64,000 bases of DNA from Yersinia massiliensis CCUG 53443 (GTDB lineage Bacteria; Pseudomonadota; Gammaproteobacteria; Enterobacterales; Enterobacteriaceae): the NCBI RefSeq assembly GCF_000312485.1, contig NZ_HE997650.1, positions 62,001-126,000 on the forward strand, read 5' to 3'. Under the pieces are notes generated by a model. It was given only the letters and a program-made list of their open reading frames with translations, did not search any database and was not told the DNA's origin. Shown in pieces: positions 31,383 to 41,231 of this stretch (positions within the stretch are counted from its first letter, which is position 1; each line of letters starts with the position of its first letter). A program made the position numbers and the translations under genes.

Positions 31383-32651
31383 CTAATATTGCCAAGTCAC
31401 CGAGAATCCAAAGACCCAGGGTTCAGCATGAGTTTTATCGGGTTTGATGATAGGGATACCCACATTAAAATCATAACCCACTGAATGATAACGGCCGCGA
31501 GCCCCCACGACGGCCCCTACCAAACGATTACCTCGAAAAATTGAATGGCCACCTTCACTCACCTCCCCGTAATCCAGACCAAAATAAGTTTGTTGACCCG
31601 CGATCGGGTCATGCCATAAAACATCGTTTCTCACATACCACCCTTGTGGTCCAACTACCGCGCTATTGCCATTGAATCCGCGTACAGACTGGCGACCACC
31701 AATCGAAAATCTATCCTGCACGTTGATCGCTGAATAGGTATATTGATGGCTGAAAGCGGGCTGATAATTGAAAGCTTGCGCCCCCAATTTGAACGGGATA
31801 TCCAATGAGCCGGTGATCGCTACCAACCGTGCAGGTGACCTATCTATTTTGCCTTGAACAGGCCTGGCTCCCCACCATGTTGCTCCCTGTTGATAGCGAA
31901 TACTGCCCCTGAGGGTTGCCCCTGATATCGAGCGATAATACTCAATCCCCAATTGCCAGTCTGTCGTCTTAACTCGCTGGATACGAAGCTCTTTATTGGC
32001 ATAAAAACTGGCAGACTGCCGTATTAATAATCCGGCATACCCCGCCGTTTTATCATGGTCACCACGCGAAAGCAGCCGCTGAATTCGTACGTCAAACATA
32101 TTCCAGCGAGTACTGTACTGAAATGTATTATCTGCCAGTATTAGCGACTGATAGCGACGTCCTTGACTCCCTGTCATGCTCAATAACCAATTGCCATACG
32201 GGACTGAATAATGAAGTGCATAATTGCTGTAACCTTTGTCATGGTGTTTATCAGCATCACGATTAAACGAAAAATAGAGCAATTCACTCAACGAGAAAGG
32301 ATTATCGATAGACAGGATGAAACCGGAACGATAGTGTCCCAAAGCATAAGGCCCACCATCATCAAAGTATGCATTGGCTCGCCACAAACGTGCTTGCTGG
32401 CGATTAATCTTTATCTGGCTACTTAAGTCATCCTTGCTTATTTCAATATTGTTAACCAACACGCAGGCCCGTTGTTCCTCATTCAAAATAGGGTTTGATG
32501 GTGATCTTTCAGCAATAGCCTCTATCTCAGCAACAGCCTGAGTCGAGAATAACCCGATATTCATGTGAAGAAATAATAGAAATGTAATATTACTCCAGCA
32601 ATATTCATACCTATCTATTTTTCTCACATTTGTTTTATTTTTTAATTTCAT
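31383..32651 (-). CDS. Orphan TpsB/FhaC-family outer-membrane protein with POTRA region deleted
   Basis: The C-terminal about 320 residues match the 16-strand barrel of two-partner-secretion transporters (ShlB, HecB, FhaC). They begin ARLWRANAYFDDGGPYALG and contain the loop-6 motif VRGF (RQSVRGFNGNS) and a final aromatic residue (FSVTWQY). The N-terminus has an export segment ending near TQAVA, then only a trace of POTRA 1 (ACVLVNNIEI) before the barrel. At 422 residues it is about 130 shorter than functional TpsB proteins (about 550). The missing part corresponds to the two periplasmic POTRA domains that recognise the exoprotein. No tpsA gene is nearby. It is probably a non-functional remnant or an altered porin. 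ATG 32651 was chosen over GTG 32666 because AGG precedes it. Confidence 0.75.
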   Translation of the reverse strand: MKLKNKTNVRKIDRYEYCWSNITFLLFLHMNIGLFSTQAVAEIEAIAERSPSNPILNEEQRACVLVNNIEISKDDLSSQIKINRQQARLWRANAYFDDGGPYALGHYRSGFILSIDNPFSLSELLYFSFNRDADKHHDKGYSNYALHYSVPYGNWLLSMTGSQGRRYQSLILADNTFQYSTRWNMFDVRIQRLLSRGDHDKTAGYAGLLIRQSASFYANKELRIQRVKTTDWQLGIEYYRSISGATLRGSIRYQQGATWWGARPVQGKIDRSPARLVAITGSLDIPFKLGAQAFNYQPAFSHQYTYSAINVQDRFSIGGRQSVRGFNGNSAVVGPQGWYVRNDVLWHDPIAGQQTYFGLDYGEVSEGGHSIFRGNRLVGAVVGARGRYHSVGYDFNVGIPIIKPDKTHAEPWVFGFSVTWQY

Positions 32652-32666
32652 ATTAATCAACCTCAC

Positions 32667-32930
32667 TCAAATAAAAAACAAGTAATAGCCGACCGAAATA
32701 AAATGAAAAACTCGTCGATAAATGAATAATTACATCTATCGATTAGCGGCAACTCATGGTGATAGGAAATGTTAATTAATATAATATTGTATTTTTCTAC
32801 AATCAATAATATAAAACAAATGCACCATTAATATAAAAGTATTAAGTTTATATTATGGTCATTAATAATGACGTACTTCCCTCGGCATTGAGAGGATAAA
32901 AAACGGAATGAACACAGAGAAAAAACACGA
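32667..32930. other. AT-rich intergenic region beside tRNA-Pro
   Basis: Very AT-rich sequence between the TpsB-like start and the tRNA terminator. It must contain any promoter of the TpsB-like gene. No other feature is supported. Confidence 0.5.
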
Positions 32931-32936
32931 AAAAAA

Positions 32937-32957
32937 CCCCGACATTTCTGTCAGGGT
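32937..32957 (-). terminator. Rho-independent terminator after tRNA-Pro
   Basis: On the minus strand CCCTGACA-GAAAT-GTCGGGG forms a stem followed by a run of T (T6 from 32936-32931), starting 10 bases after the tRNA CCA end. Confidence 0.85.
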
Positions 32958-32966
32958 TCTTAAATT

Positions 32967-33043
32967 TGGTCGGCGAGAGAGGATTCGAACCTCCGACCCA
33001 CTGGTCCCAAACCAGTTGCGCTACCAAGCTGCGCTACTCGCCG
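32967..33043 (-). tRNA. proM: tRNA-Pro (anticodon TGG)
   Basis: A 77-base cloverleaf with encoded CCA. The acceptor stem is CGGCGAG...CTCGCCG, the anticodon stem-loop is ACTGG-TTTGGGA-CCAGT, and the T arm has GGTTCGAATCC. The anticodon TGG reads CCA and, by wobble, the other proline codons. It stands alone, with a terminator, between the uhp genes and the TpsB-like gene. Such tRNA genes are frequent integration points, but no second copy of its 3' end was seen. Confidence 0.97.
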
Positions 33044-33172
33044 AATCGGGGCGCATCTTACTGCTACGGCTCTAGGGCGTCAATCACTTTTTAACAACCC
33101 GCTGGCGACTGTTGGTAATATCGCCACCAGCGGTCAAAACAACACCATTTAACGCTTTTCTTCTTGTTTCTA

Positions 33173-34504
33173 TCAGGCTTCAGTGGGTTTCAACTGTGGC
33201 GATTGTGCCCGTAGGAAGGGCAGCAAGAATAACGCAGATAAGCAGGCGGCAATAGAGATAACCACAAAGAAACCATTCCAGTGCCAAATCTCCATCACGC
33301 GAGCAATAGGGTAGCCAGATAAAGCCGCCCCTAAGTAGGCAAACAAGCCGACAAAGCCCGTGGCAGCCCCCGCAGCATCTTTATGTGAACATTCTGCTGC
33401 AGCCATGCCAATGAGCATTTGCGGGCCAAAAATAAAGAAACCAATCGCGAAGAAGCAGCCTGCCTGTAAGACATAACTGACCCCCGGCATAATCCACAAC
33501 GAGGCAACAGAGAGGAAGATCCCAATGGCGAAAATCAGGTTCATTGGTCCACGATTACCACGGAACCACTTATCAGACCCCCAACCGGCCACCAGCGAAC
33601 CAATAAACCCCCCCACTTCAAATAACGAAATAGCGGAGTTGGCAGTCATCAATGAGTAACCTTTCTCTTGGGTTAAATAGAGATTACCCCAGTCATTAAT
33701 TGCCGTACGAACGATATAAACCAGTACATAAGACACCGCAAGCAACCAGATGTATTTATTGGTTAATACATAGCGTTTGACGATTTCTTTATTTGAGAGT
33801 CCCCGACCTTCTGATTCTTGCACCAACTCCATCGCATCGTTACGCCACTTACCGACCGTTGGCAGCCCCATGGTGCTTGGCTTGTCGCGCAAGCGCCAAC
33901 ACATCAACAGACCAATCACCACACCAATGATACCGGGGATAATCATGCCGTAGCGCCAGCTAAAGTGGAGAGAAATCACCCCCACTAACAAGGGGATTAA
34001 TGCCCCACCAAAGTTATGAGACGTATTCCAAATTGCCCACCAGCCACCACGCTCTGAGCGCGAATACCAACTGGTTAAGATTTTGGAACACGGTGGCCAG
34101 CCCCATCCTTGGAAGAACGCATTCAATATCCACAACGTGCCAAAGACCATGAGTGATGAACTCATGCCAAACAGGATATTGATAATCCCCGTCATCACTA
34201 ACCCGATACCCATAAAGTAACGCGGATTTGAACGGTCACTGATCATGCCAGAGATGAATTTAGAGCAGCCATAGGTGATATAAAATAGGGTGCCTAAAAT
34301 CCCGACATCAGACATCGTGAGGCCCAAATCACTGAGCATGGCTGGCATGATGAAGGTGAAACTTTTACGGGTAAAATAGAACGCCGCGTAGCCGATATAC
34401 ATCGTCCACATGAGTTGGATACGCCAATATTTATAGGACGAATCAATTTGAGTTTGATCCGTGACAGACGCGACGTTATCTCGACTTTTGAGGAAGGACC
34501 ACAT
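33173..34504 (-). CDS. uhpC: Membrane sensor UhpC for hexose-phosphate signalling
   Basis: UhpC is an organophosphate:phosphate antiporter-family membrane protein (12 helices) that senses external glucose 6-phosphate and activates the kinase UhpB. The 443-residue protein (439 in E. coli) aligns with UhpC rather than with the transporter UhpT. Examples are YRYWR-like YKYWRIQ at the N-terminus, SDRSNPRYFMGIGL, FFQGWGWPPC and MLIGMAAAECSHKDAAGAATG. It is the last gene of uhpABC, 95 bases after uhpB. The transporter gene uhpT, which follows uhpC in E. coli, is not here. Confidence 0.93.
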   Translation of the reverse strand: MWSFLKSRDNVASVTDQTQIDSSYKYWRIQLMWTMYIGYAAFYFTRKSFTFIMPAMLSDLGLTMSDVGILGTLFYITYGCSKFISGMISDRSNPRYFMGIGLVMTGIINILFGMSSSLMVFGTLWILNAFFQGWGWPPCSKILTSWYSRSERGGWWAIWNTSHNFGGALIPLLVGVISLHFSWRYGMIIPGIIGVVIGLLMCWRLRDKPSTMGLPTVGKWRNDAMELVQESEGRGLSNKEIVKRYVLTNKYIWLLAVSYVLVYIVRTAINDWGNLYLTQEKGYSLMTANSAISLFEVGGFIGSLVAGWGSDKWFRGNRGPMNLIFAIGIFLSVASLWIMPGVSYVLQAGCFFAIGFFIFGPQMLIGMAAAECSHKDAAGAATGFVGLFAYLGAALSGYPIARVMEIWHWNGFFVVISIAACLSALFLLPFLRAQSPQLKPTEA

Positions 34505-34599
34505 GTTGAACCTCAGAATATTATTACTAGTGCCATCATCATGGTGCGCACATGCATGAAACCCATGAGAGAAATTCCCGCTAGACCCGAGAATATTTC

Positions 34600-36129
34600 C
34601 TAGTTTTCATTAGTGACCGAAGGAACTGTGGGAAGGATCACATTTAAGCAAGTCCCCTGATTGACACTCAGGTTGAAGCTGCCGCCAAGTGCGCTCACAC
34701 GAGATTGCATACCACGTAGCCCATAACCAGGGGTCAATGTGGCTAAATCGATGCCCTTTCCGTTATCGCTAATCGTTAGATATATCTTCTGCTTATCTTG
34801 CCGCGCATTTATCTCAATTCGGCTGGCCGCACCATGGCGATAAGCATTAGTCACACCTTCCTGGCAAATTCGGTATAGCGTGATTTTCAGTGTTTCATCT
34901 ATCGGGTGGTCATCCAGTTGCCAATTCAATACACCCACGACAGTTTGATCTTGTGGGATCAGCTCCCGCATCAACGCAGCAATTGCCGCCGAAAGCGGCA
35001 AGTTATTTAATGCTGCTGGCCATAATTTGGCGAGAACATCATGAACGCCATCGTAGACCCTCAAAGCGAGCATCTCTATCATTTCAGCACTTTTCAGTAC
35101 CGGTGCTTCTGCTGTCAACCGCTTGATAATACTGGCTTGAGTTCGAATAACAGTGACTGTTTGCCCCACTTCATCGTGTAGTTCTCGCGCCACATCACGG
35201 CGAGCATGCTCTTCCGCCACCACTAATGCTTTAGCCAGTTCACGGTTCTCATTCAAGCGTATTTGCAGTTGTTGGTTTAACTCCCGCTGGCGTTGAATAC
35301 CCGCCCCCAGAAGTAAGCCCGTTAAACTTTGCGCCAACAGTGACAGCAACAGGTCGCGATGAGAGTCCAATTGCAGCGGTGTATTGATCAATAGCACCAC
35401 GCTATTTAGCAATGTTGCTGCCGCGCCTCCTTGCCAACCATAACGGTAGGACATAAAAACAATCGGAATGACGAGACAGAATGGCGCAAAGAGATGTAAA
35501 TCCGTTTCGGTGACTTCGTATTGCAACCAAATACTCAGCGCAAACAGCAGCAGATACCACATAATATGCTGCAGACGCAGGTTTATCGGCTTATGAATGA
35601 GCCCCGGTTCTAACGGCAACCAGATTTGGCGAGCCAGATAGTGCCACAGCAATAGGCAGGTTGGTGCAATCGTGAAGCCCCCAACTAAACCGAGCAACAG
35701 TGCCATCGCCCCCTGATGACTGGCAATCTGCCAGCCTAATGCCTGTATTAGAGCTGCGGCTAATATCACTGAGCCTTGCATCAACGGCCATTGCCACTCA
35801 CTGGTATTTTTCTGATGGCGTAATAGCCATGGAGAAGCAAAAACCGCCAACAACGTCGTCGCCAATAACAGCGGAAGCGCGTACCACAGCAGGTCAACGT
35901 AACCAAATTGATCCGTGAGCAGCCACCACAATAGGGCATCACCCAGCAGAATACCCGGCCAATACTGACGTGGGCTTTGCAATAAAATGCCCATCCGCAG
36001 GCCAAAGGGAAATAGCAGTAAGGCCTGTAAAGGCCGATCGACCAGTTGCGTGCCAATTGACCATAAACAGAAAGCTGCGGTGGTATAAATAAACATCAAC
36101 GCGACCAACATGATCAAACGCTGCATCAT
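34600..36129 (-). CDS. uhpB: Sensor histidine kinase UhpB
   Basis: The kinase receives the signal from UhpC and phosphorylates UhpA. The 509-residue protein (500 in E. coli) has about eight membrane segments in a MASE1-like N-terminal half. A HisKA_3 dimerisation domain follows, with the phospho-accepting His318 in [15 protein letters not shown], then an ATPase domain with NAYRHG (N box) and DNGKGI (G1). Its ATG overlaps the uhpA stop codon by four bases. Confidence 0.95.
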   Translation of the reverse strand: MMQRLIMLVALMFIYTTAAFCLWSIGTQLVDRPLQALLLFPFGLRMGILLQSPRQYWPGILLGDALLWWLLTDQFGYVDLLWYALPLLLATTLLAVFASPWLLRHQKNTSEWQWPLMQGSVILAAALIQALGWQIASHQGAMALLLGLVGGFTIAPTCLLLWHYLARQIWLPLEPGLIHKPINLRLQHIMWYLLLFALSIWLQYEVTETDLHLFAPFCLVIPIVFMSYRYGWQGGAAATLLNSVVLLINTPLQLDSHRDLLLSLLAQSLTGLLLGAGIQRQRELNQQLQIRLNENRELAKALVVAEEHARRDVARELHDEVGQTVTVIRTQASIIKRLTAEAPVLKSAEMIEMLALRVYDGVHDVLAKLWPAALNNLPLSAAIAALMRELIPQDQTVVGVLNWQLDDHPIDETLKITLYRICQEGVTNAYRHGAASRIEINARQDKQKIYLTISDNGKGIDLATLTPGYGLRGMQSRVSALGGSFNLSVNQGTCLNVILPTVPSVTNEN

Positions 36130-36716
36130 GAGTTCAGAACCTGCTTCGCCAATTCAACATTATTACTGACGCCCAACTTGGCAAATAGGTTTGCGCGATG
36201 GACATGGACCGTTTTGGGAGACAGCCCGAGCGATTCCGCAATCTCGCGCACTTCCATTCCTTGCGCGAGCAACACCGCCACCTCACGTTCACGGCGAGTC
36301 AAGGGATCGACAGCAATACGGGCCAGTTGCTGGGCAATCTCAGGCATTAAATAGACACCACCGCTGCCCACAGTACGGACGGCGGAAACCAAATCTTCTG
36401 GTTTACATCGTTTAGACAGAAAACCGCGCGCTCCACGCTCTAAAGCCATCTCAACTAGAGCAGGACTGTCGTGCATTGACAGCATGATGACCGCCAGACC
36501 TGAGGGTAAATCCTTCAATAAGTCTAAACCACTTTCATCTGGCATAGAAATATCACAAATACAGACGTTAGCCTGTAAACTCGGCAATCCGGCGCGGGCC
36601 TGTTTGGCAGAGTTGAACTCCCCAACCACCTGAATATCTTCTTCTAACGACAATAATTGAGCAAATCCTGAACGCACGATGTCATGATCATCAATAAAGA
36701 CAACACGGTAAGTCAT
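36126..36716 (-). CDS. uhpA: Response regulator UhpA
   Basis: The response regulator that activates hexose-phosphate transport genes. ATG 36716 gives 196 residues, the E. coli length; the frame extends to 36761 without homology. The receiver domain has Asp9/Asp10 (FIDDHD), the phospho-acceptor Asp55 ([10 protein letters not shown]) and the conserved Lys (FLSKRCKP). The C-terminal LuxR/NarL-type helix-turn-helix reads [16 protein letters not shown]...[12 protein letters not shown]. Its usual target uhpT is absent from the neighbourhood, so it must act elsewhere on the chromosome or on a new target. Confidence 0.95.
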   Translation of the reverse strand: MTYRVVFIDDHDIVRSGFAQLLSLEEDIQVVGEFNSAKQARAGLPSLQANVCICDISMPDESGLDLLKDLPSGLAVIMLSMHDSPALVEMALERGARGFLSKRCKPEDLVSAVRTVGSGGVYLMPEIAQQLARIAVDPLTRREREVAVLLAQGMEVREIAESLGLSPKTVHVHRANLFAKLGVSNNVELAKQVLNS

Positions 36717-36828
36717 GGAAGGCTCCAGCCAGTGATAGATCAAGGCTGGAGTATACCGCAAGCTGAATGCTCGAATGGCGATTAGCGTCGAGGATCGCGC
36801 CAGAATAAATTATATCTATGCTAATTAA

Positions 36829-38520
36829 TTATATTACCGGCTGAGGATGTCGGCTTGGTGCCTGACACCAGTTGTTTTGTTCATTAATCCCACCATCCGG
36901 CGAGGTGTAGCCCAAACAGCCTAAAATAGAATCAAACAGTTCAACATGACGATGTGTTTTACCCACACGTTGCTCTGCTTGTAGTTGCTCAAAGGCAGCG
37001 AGGTGCTCGGGTTGAGCCAAAAATTTATCTGAAGCCCAAACCATTAATGGCACACGAAATTGCTCTGGGGGGGCCATTTCACGCGGCGTACCGTGGAAGT
37101 GAGTATTATCATCGATAGACTCACCGTGATCGGCGGCATAAAACACTAATGCCTTTTTTTGCCGCATTTGGTCGATAACATTGGCGATAAATGAGTCGGT
37201 GTATAACACGCTGTTATCAAATGCATTGAGCAGTTGTTGCTTGCTACAAAAATCATCCACCCCCATACATTCTGGCTGATAGCGAGCATAACTACGGGGG
37301 TAACGCTGGGAGTAGAGATAGTGGGATCCTTTGGTATGCAGAATAACCAGATGCTTTCCTTGCGGATAACGTCCAAGTGACTCTTTCAACTCATCGACCA
37401 GCAACATATCATCCACAGGCTTATCATCATTACGCTTCTCTGAGGCGATAAGCTCGCGGAATGAGTAATTATCGGTGTTGGTATTATTGTAGAACCACAT
37501 CTCACTCTGCATGGCGAACAGCTCAGAAGTGAACCCCAATGATTTCATGACTGCGAAGATATTTTGTTCTTTCAATGTGCGCTGTGGGTTATCTTCCGCA
37601 CCGCCTTCACGTACAAACATGCAGCGCAGTGATAATTTCGTGGAGGTATCGCACGATGTGCCACGAAAAGCGACCAGATTCTTCTCTTTACTTAAACGGG
37701 GCGTCGTATCACGTGAATACCCCAACAGGCCCATATGATCCCAGCGGGTTGTTTCACCAATGATAAACACGACATAAGTGTCATCAATGCCTGCCGGAGC
37801 CACATAGGTATGATGTTCTGCTGGATCATACAGCGTTGCCGCATCATACCTTTCGTTGTATTGCGTATATGCGTATAACCCCAGTGCGGCCAACCAGTTA
37901 GAGGGCAGGTATGAGTGAGCCACTACGCCACCATAGCTGGGTAAATCTACCGTTTGCAGTTGCTCATTGGCCGCTTGCACTTTATCTAGATAACGAAGGG
38001 GCAACCAAACTAGCGCCACTGCCACTATCATCAACAAAATCGGCCTCATACGCTGACCAGGTGTCTTGCACTGCTCAAGTAGGGTTAAGCGCAGAGTGTT
38101 TTTCCAGATCAGCAGCAGAGGCAAAGCGCTGACCAGCACCATCCAGATAACAAAATGCAGCCCAATCACTTCTTTTGAAAGATCGGTATCTGTGGTTAAA
38201 ACGGAAATAACGATGCCATAACCAATCACGACATTGAAAAAAGTCATGTAATAGCTGGCAGCAACAGAAATGAGTACCAAGAGGGTCGCGACAACACGAT
38301 AAAACCACCGCCCACCGAGTGAAATCACCCGCATCACAAAAAAGGTAAACAGGATAATGGCCATCACTTCAATGATAGCGGTCACGACTTTTATCCCTTG
38401 GATACCTTGGCTAAAGGAGTCAAAACGACGATAAAAGACAGAGATATTCAAGAAAATGCCAATATAAACAGCCAACAACAAAGAAAGACTTTGCTGTGAT
38501 AAAGATTTTACTCTGTCCAT
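36829..38520 (-). CDS. eptB: Kdo2-lipid A phosphoethanolamine 7''-transferase EptB
   Basis: EptB transfers phosphoethanolamine from phosphatidylethanolamine to the outer Kdo of LPS in the periplasm, reducing surface charge. ATG 38520 gives 563 residues, the length of E. coli EptB; a GTG at 38544 is also open. There are five N-terminal transmembrane helices, then a periplasmic alkaline-phosphatase-fold domain. The catalytic signature includes IGETTRWDH, the nucleophile-threonine region CDTSTKLSLRC, and the zinc motif YAADHGES. The C-terminal LGYTSPDGGINEQNNWC matches E. coli closely. In E. coli eptB also neighbours dpp. It complements the waa genes of this window. Confidence 0.95.
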   Translation of the reverse strand: MDRVKSLSQQSLSLLLAVYIGIFLNISVFYRRFDSFSQGIQGIKVVTAIIEVMAIILFTFFVMRVISLGGRWFYRVVATLLVLISVAASYYMTFFNVVIGYGIVISVLTTDTDLSKEVIGLHFVIWMVLVSALPLLLIWKNTLRLTLLEQCKTPGQRMRPILLMIVAVALVWLPLRYLDKVQAANEQLQTVDLPSYGGVVAHSYLPSNWLAALGLYAYTQYNERYDAATLYDPAEHHTYVAPAGIDDTYVVFIIGETTRWDHMGLLGYSRDTTPRLSKEKNLVAFRGTSCDTSTKLSLRCMFVREGGAEDNPQRTLKEQNIFAVMKSLGFTSELFAMQSEMWFYNNTNTDNYSFRELIASEKRNDDKPVDDMLLVDELKESLGRYPQGKHLVILHTKGSHYLYSQRYPRSYARYQPECMGVDDFCSKQQLLNAFDNSVLYTDSFIANVIDQMRQKKALVFYAADHGESIDDNTHFHGTPREMAPPEQFRVPLMVWASDKFLAQPEHLAAFEQLQAEQRVGKTHRHVELFDSILGCLGYTSPDGGINEQNNWCQAPSRHPQPVI

Positions 38521-38794
38521 AAAACGCCCGGTCTCCAAAGACACTATTTGCGGCTTGAATCAATCAGACAGTGAACCCGCTATCAGGTTCAGTGTGATAT
38601 CAATAAGCAGGCTATAGATTTTTCGCGAGAAATATCTTAGCCGCTCTCAATGGTCCTGTCCGCGAGCTAACGCAAACTCTCCATAGCGGATATGGGTTTA
38701 ACTATCCCAAAGCAGTGTAGAACGAGGCAGCATGTACGAGGGCGAAGAACAGCCCACAAGAAAAGTCTTATGGGCTTATGAGACGGGAACTGGC

Positions 38795-39220
38795 TTACTT
38801 AATATTGAGTGTGACATCGATATTGCCACGAGTGGCATTGGAATAAGGGCAGACAACATGCGCTTTCTTTACTAAATCTTCAGCCACACTTCGTTCAATT
38901 CCCGGCAAGCTGATATCCAGTTGAACCTCAATGCCAAAACCCGTTGGAATGGCACCAATGCCGACAGTCCCTTCAATGTTGGCATCATCAGGAATTTTAA
39001 TTTTTTCTTTCGATGCAACGAACTTCAGTGCGCCAAGGAAGCAGGCAGAATAACCCGCAGCAAACAGTTGTTCGGGGTTCGTCACCGCACCACCTGCGCC
39101 CCCCATCTCTTTTGGTACGCCCAACTTCACATCCAATACGCCATCAGAGGAGGTTGCTCGGCCGTCACGGCCGCCAGTGGCTTTAGCTTTGGCGCGATAT
39201 ACGACTTTTTCGATAGACAT
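38795..39220 (-). CDS. ohr: Organic hydroperoxide resistance protein (Ohr)
   Basis: This is a cytoplasmic thiol peroxidase of the OsmC/Ohr fold that reduces organic peroxides and is recycled by lipoyl proteins. The 141-residue protein has both catalytic cysteines, Cys60 ([10 protein letters not shown]) and Cys124 (VVCPYSNAT), and the Ohr residues Arg18 and Glu50. These, with the spacing of the cysteines, separate Ohr from OsmC. No ohrR regulator gene is adjacent. It lies alone, between eptB and a hydrolase gene on the same strand. Confidence 0.93.
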   Translation of the reverse strand: MSIEKVVYRAKAKATGGRDGRATSSDGVLDVKLGVPKEMGGAGGAVTNPEQLFAAGYSACFLGALKFVASKEKIKIPDDANIEGTVGIGAIPTGFGIEVQLDISLPGIERSVAEDLVKKAHVVCPYSNATRGNIDVTLNIK

Positions 39221-39290
39221 AGTGCTTTCCTTTCAGGGTCAATGAAGATGAAGAACAGGTACAACGTGAAAGTATGGCACTCATATGAAA

Positions 39291-39312
39291 AAGCCCCCAA
39301 TTTTGGGGGCTT
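39291..39312 (-). terminator. Rho-independent terminator after the S33-type hydrolase gene
   Basis: AAGCCCCCAA / TTGGGGGCTT forms a near-perfect stem followed on the minus strand by TTTTTC. It separates the hydrolase gene from ohr. Confidence 0.85.
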
Positions 39313-39342
39313 CAAAAGTCATCTGGCCGTGCGGGTTATCAA

Positions 39343-40806
39343 TTACTGTGCAGGGGCATCAATTTTATCGTCGATTCGCTGCAACATATAGGGGTAGAAA
39401 GGGTTGGACGAAATTCGCATCAAGGAATCCAAGCCCACAACCAGCACTGCACGTTCACCGCGTGCAGCAAACGTACCCAAACTGATACCGTACTGGTCCC
39501 GTGGCTCAGGATAACGGCCATACAATGAATCACTCATTGGGAATGGTAACGCAACATGAGACAACGAGAAGATATCAGGCGGATATATCAAGCCTGTTGG
39601 CACGGTAGTCTCGTTGGTTTGACCCGCTAGAGTCGTTATCGCAACGGTCTCATTACTTTGTGGAGAAACGTTGGTAATCACCGTTGCACTGTAATTACGT
39701 GGCGGCGGCGGCAATAAGCGAGCCAGTGCAGTGTAAGAAGAGTTTCTCAGTAATGGGCCGAAGCTGGCAGCGCGGTTTAAATCAAACAATACCACTTCGC
39801 TGCCATTTTTTGGCAAGTGATTATAGAGCGCTGTCACTACTGCACGAGTACTGACGGTTGAATCCATTAATGACTGGAACGTCAGAATAGGTGGAAGCTC
39901 TTCCATCTTATTGTTTCTGGAATCACGTGCAATTTGCTGCTGCAATACGGATGTCAGTAAATAAGATTGGCGAGCAGCATTCACTGGGAATGAGTTGTAC
40001 TTGAACGGGTTAAACTCAGGCACGATCCCTAACCAAGCTGCTTTAGCAAAAGCTGGGAAGATAGCAGGCCACCCTGCAATACCGGCAAAACGCGCAAAGC
40101 TCGTCACACCGATCATTGGGGATATCAATATCACCCGCGCAGGTTTCGCCAATGCGGGGTCATCTAATGAGTCCAGCGTGTATTTCATTGCCAGTGCACC
40201 GCCATTGGAGAAACCAACAACATGCAAAGGTAAATCTGGACCACTCAGTGTTTTAGCTTCACGAACAGCTAAACGTGTGGCGGCTAACCAATCCTGCCAT
40301 TCAACATCGGTCAAGGCACCCGGTACAGAACCATGGGCAGGTAAACGGATACCGATAGCAACATAGCCACGCTGACGATAATTTTCAGCGATATGGCGCA
40401 AGCTATATGGGGTATCGGTTAAGCCATGCAGCAATACCACAGCACCTTTAGGTTTCCCATCGGGCTGCAGAATATAAGAACGGTTCCAGTCGTTTTTAAA
40501 ACTTGGTGGATAAATCGAGCTGCCAGAATAATAACGGTTTAGTGGAATCTCCGTTCTTGGTTCCAGCTTTTCAGTCACATTTTTCCGAACTTCATCAAAA
40601 ATATTATTTTCAGCTTTCATGTAATCCGCCCAGCTAGCTTTATCTATCTCAGCCGCGCGCATTTCATGTGGAACAAAAGTGTGCCAAAGCTCTAGCTTCG
40701 GACCACGCTGTGTATCGTAAATTCGAATTGCCAGTATGGTAACGGAAATTACCACCAAGACTAGAATAATCCGTTTAATCCACCGCTTAATGGCTATGGA
40801 AAGCAT
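39343..40806 (-). CDS. Membrane-anchored alpha/beta hydrolase (serine aminopeptidase S33-type)
   Basis: The 487-residue protein has one N-terminal membrane helix (about residues 12-28, IILVLVVISVTILAI), so the bulk is probably periplasmic. An alpha/beta-hydrolase domain follows. The oxyanion-hole motif is LLHGLTDTPYS (His127-Gly128), the nucleophile elbow is VGFSNGGA (Ser200), and RLPAHG matches the lysophospholipase/S33 group. The C-terminal 120 residues carry a PPPRNYSATV linker and a final region with LVVGLDSLM. The substrate is unknown; a lipid ester or peptide is possible. It is a single gene flanked by terminators. Confidence 0.7.
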   Translation of the reverse strand: MLSIAIKRWIKRIILVLVVISVTILAIRIYDTQRGPKLELWHTFVPHEMRAAEIDKASWADYMKAENNIFDEVRKNVTEKLEPRTEIPLNRYYSGSSIYPPSFKNDWNRSYILQPDGKPKGAVVLLHGLTDTPYSLRHIAENYRQRGYVAIGIRLPAHGSVPGALTDVEWQDWLAATRLAVREAKTLSGPDLPLHVVGFSNGGALAMKYTLDSLDDPALAKPARVILISPMIGVTSFARFAGIAGWPAIFPAFAKAAWLGIVPEFNPFKYNSFPVNAARQSYLLTSVLQQQIARDSRNNKMEELPPILTFQSLMDSTVSTRAVVTALYNHLPKNGSEVVLFDLNRAASFGPLLRNSSYTALARLLPPPPRNYSATVITNVSPQSNETVAITTLAGQTNETTVPTGLIYPPDIFSLSHVALPFPMSDSLYGRYPEPRDQYGISLGTFAARGERAVLVVGLDSLMRISSNPFYPYMLQRIDDKIDAPAQ

Positions 40807-41186
40807 GATCCGTTACTCCGTAGGTCTATAATTTTTTTTACAATTGGGGTCAGTTTATCACCATCTGGCGACGCTGCTACTTTAAACGCAAAATATTCTC
40901 TTGGAATAGAGTGCGATATAACTAAATCAGTATGTGGTTATTGTTGTCAAATGAATACCGATGTTCAGTTTCATTATGCGATATATCTTGCGTATAACGA
41001 CGGTATTAAATATGCCTGTGGAATTAAAAATATCTGATTTAATCTTGTGTTGTGGCAATGCTGAGATAATCATGCTGACCAATCAATTAATGACTTTGGT
41101 TATCATTCCTAGTTTTCATTTTAATACTACACCTAATATAAGACTTAATTTGTGAAGAGTAATCCGTTCACCCGCTATGAAGATAC
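40807..41186. other. Intergenic region before the hydrolase gene
   Basis: AT-rich sequence of about 380 bases. It holds the promoter of the hydrolase gene at its left end (ribosome site GGAGTAAC before ATG 40806). No other supported feature was found. Confidence 0.5.
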
Positions 41187-41216
41187 TTAGCCACTGAATA
41201 CACTATCAGTGGCTAA
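41187..41216 (-). terminator. Hairpin after the hut permease gene
   Basis: TTAGCCACTGA and TCAGTGGCTAA are perfect 11-base arms around an 8-base loop, starting 15 bases beyond the permease stop. The following minus-strand sequence is only weakly T-rich. Confidence 0.6.
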
Positions 41217-41231
41217 GCTGCATACTCCCCG

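Noticed and set aside
32967-33043. tRNA-Pro as an integration site of an island
   Set aside because: No integrase and no second copy of the tRNA 3' end was found within the window.
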